NCBI GenBank assembly: GCA_003509235.1
Contig: DONH01000071.1
Coordinates: forward strand, 1-6,235
Length of the DNA stretch: 6,235 nt
Direction of reading: 5' to 3'
Origin: Planctomycetaceae bacterium
GTDB taxonomy: Bacteria > Planctomycetota > Planctomycetia > Pirellulales > UBA1268
The notes under the pieces are model-generated. The model did no database searches. It had not been told where the DNA came from and saw nothing but the letters and a program-made list of their open reading frames with translations. Position numbers and translations under genes: made by a program. Within the stretch, counting starts at the first letter, position 1. Each line of letters opens with the position of its first letter. This document shows, one piece after another, positions 5,490 through 6,235 of this stretch.

Positions 5490-6235
5490 ACGAGGTCGCC
5501 AAGCACATTGCGAATCTCTGTGAGAAAATCCGGCACCATGACCGGCTTTACTACAGTGAATCACAACCTGAAATATCTGATCTGGAATATGATCGCCTCA
5601 TCGGGGAGCTTCAACGACTTGAGGCTGACAACCCTTCGCTCATTACTCCCGACAGTCCTACTCAGCGTGTAAGTGGTGAGGCGATTGGGTCTCTTGACTC
5701 AGTGCAGCATCACATACCGATGCTTTCAATCGATAACACATACAGCACGCAAGATCTTAAGGCGTGGGGCACTCGGACCAAAAAGCATCTCCAAGAGGCA
5801 GGGAATAATGAGCCTATTCAATGGGTGCTAGAGCTAAAAATAGACGGTGTTGCAGCATCTCTAACCTACGACTCAGGCCTCCTTGTTCTTGGTGCGACAC
5901 GGGGAAATGGAATTGTTGGTGACGATATTACGCATAATGTCAAAACAATTAAGTCAATACCTCTTCGCCTTGGACTAAAAAACCCTCCCCTGCAAATTGA
6001 GGCGCGAGGAGAGGTATTCATGACAAACTCTGCATTAGTTGCACTCAATGAGTCACAATCCACTCTTGGGCTTTCTCCTTTTGCGAATACTCGCAATGTA
6101 GCTGCCGGCAGCATTCGATTACTTGATTCAAAAGAATGTGGCGATCGTCCATTACGTTTTTTTTGCCACGGTGTTGGCAACACGGAATCCCTGAATATTG
6201 ACTCTCAAATTGAGTTCTACACATGGGCAAAAAAT
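5486..6235 (+). CDS. ligA: NAD-dependent DNA ligase LigA, N-terminal 250 residues (runs off the window)
   Basis: LigA seals nicks in duplex DNA during replication and repair, using NAD+ to form a ligase-AMP intermediate and releasing NMN. Domain Ia is clear: Tyr22, Asp32, Tyr35 and Asp36 in LYYSESQPEISDLEYD form the NMN-side pocket. The linker ITPDSPTQRV and the MLSIDNTYS segment match the family. The adenylation domain has Lys118 in LELKIDG (the AMP-accepting lysine, KxDG), RGNGIVGDDIT, Glu176 in ARGEVFM, and Arg203 in FANTRNVAAGS; these sit three residues beyond their E. coli counterparts. The OB, zinc-finger, HhH and BRCT domains lie beyond the edge (full length is usually about 670). The start is GTG 5486: an in-frame TGA at 5459-5461 bars earlier starts, and GTG overlaps the upstream stop in GTGA, implying translational coupling. 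No strong Shine-Dalgarno site is present (GGA about 12 bases upstream). Confidence 0.97.
   Translation, partial: MNEVAKHIANLCEKIRHHDRLYYSESQPEISDLEYDRLIGELQRLEADNPSLITPDSPTQRVSGEAIGSLDSVQHHIPMLSIDNTYSTQDLKAWGTRTKKHLQEAGNNEPIQWVLELKIDGVAASLTYDSGLLVLGATRGNGIVGDDITHNVKTIKSIPLRLGLKNPPLQIEARGEVFMTNSALVALNESQSTLGLSPFANTRNVAAGSIRLLDSKECGDRPLRFFCHGVGNTESLNIDSQIEFYTWAKN

Noticed and set aside
5549..5557. Tyr23 in LigA where E. coli has the NMN-contacting His23
   Set aside because: Tyr-Tyr at this position is common in LigA from other bacteria (for example Staphylococcus-type and Thermus-type enzymes), so it is natural variation.
5866..6230. Minus-strand open frames of 105 and 61 residues
   Set aside because: They lie antisense to ligA, whose frame carries the full set of conserved adenylation motifs.

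Overview
The window reads as ordinary chromosomal DNA of a free-living bacterium. Base composition looks moderate, neither strongly GC- nor AT-rich; this was judged by eye, not computed. A planctomycete (Planctomycetota) is my best guess. The reasons are the alpha-glucan phosphorylase with a Gln-Lys active-site motif, the acyl-CoA dehydrogenase-like protein with an FFLVWSCPQ-type tail, and a small two-helix membrane protein placed directly before ligA. That assignment comes from remembered family resemblance, not from a search. No insertion sequence, phage gene, CRISPR array, rRNA or tRNA was found.

Layout from left to right. Bases 1-200 hold no complete gene; they contain two short open tails that could be the end of an upstream gene, and an inverted repeat just before the first gene. 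A divergent ketoacyl synthase III-like (FabH/thiolase fold) gene lies on the plus strand at 201-1319. It converges, with only 13 bases between stop codons, on a large minus-strand alpha-glucan phosphorylase gene at 1333-3558. Across a 159-base divergent promoter region, an acyl-CoA dehydrogenase-like gene runs on the plus strand at 3718-4818. The next 335 bases carry no convincing gene but contain two neighbouring GC-rich hairpins. A 111-residue two-helix membrane protein (5154-5489) then overlaps by four bases (GTGA) the start of ligA, the NAD-dependent DNA ligase, which runs off the right edge after 250 codons.

Functionally this is a mixed housekeeping segment. It combines storage-glucan breakdown (phosphorylase), two acyl-thioester enzymes of unknown substrate (one condensing-enzyme-like, one flavin acyl-CoA dehydrogenase-like), and a membrane-protein/DNA-ligase pair that appears translationally coupled. 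There is no evidence that the left-hand and right-hand genes form one pathway.

The points most worth a second look are: an A8 tract placed in exactly the right frame to allow -1 slippage from the membrane protein into ligA; the dehydrogenase lacking the usual catalytic glutamate; the condensing enzyme lacking the usual C-terminal glycine loop; -10 boxes placed so close to two start codons that leaderless mRNAs are plausible; and the structured intergenic segment near 5023-5094. I do not see a clearly new multi-gene system.
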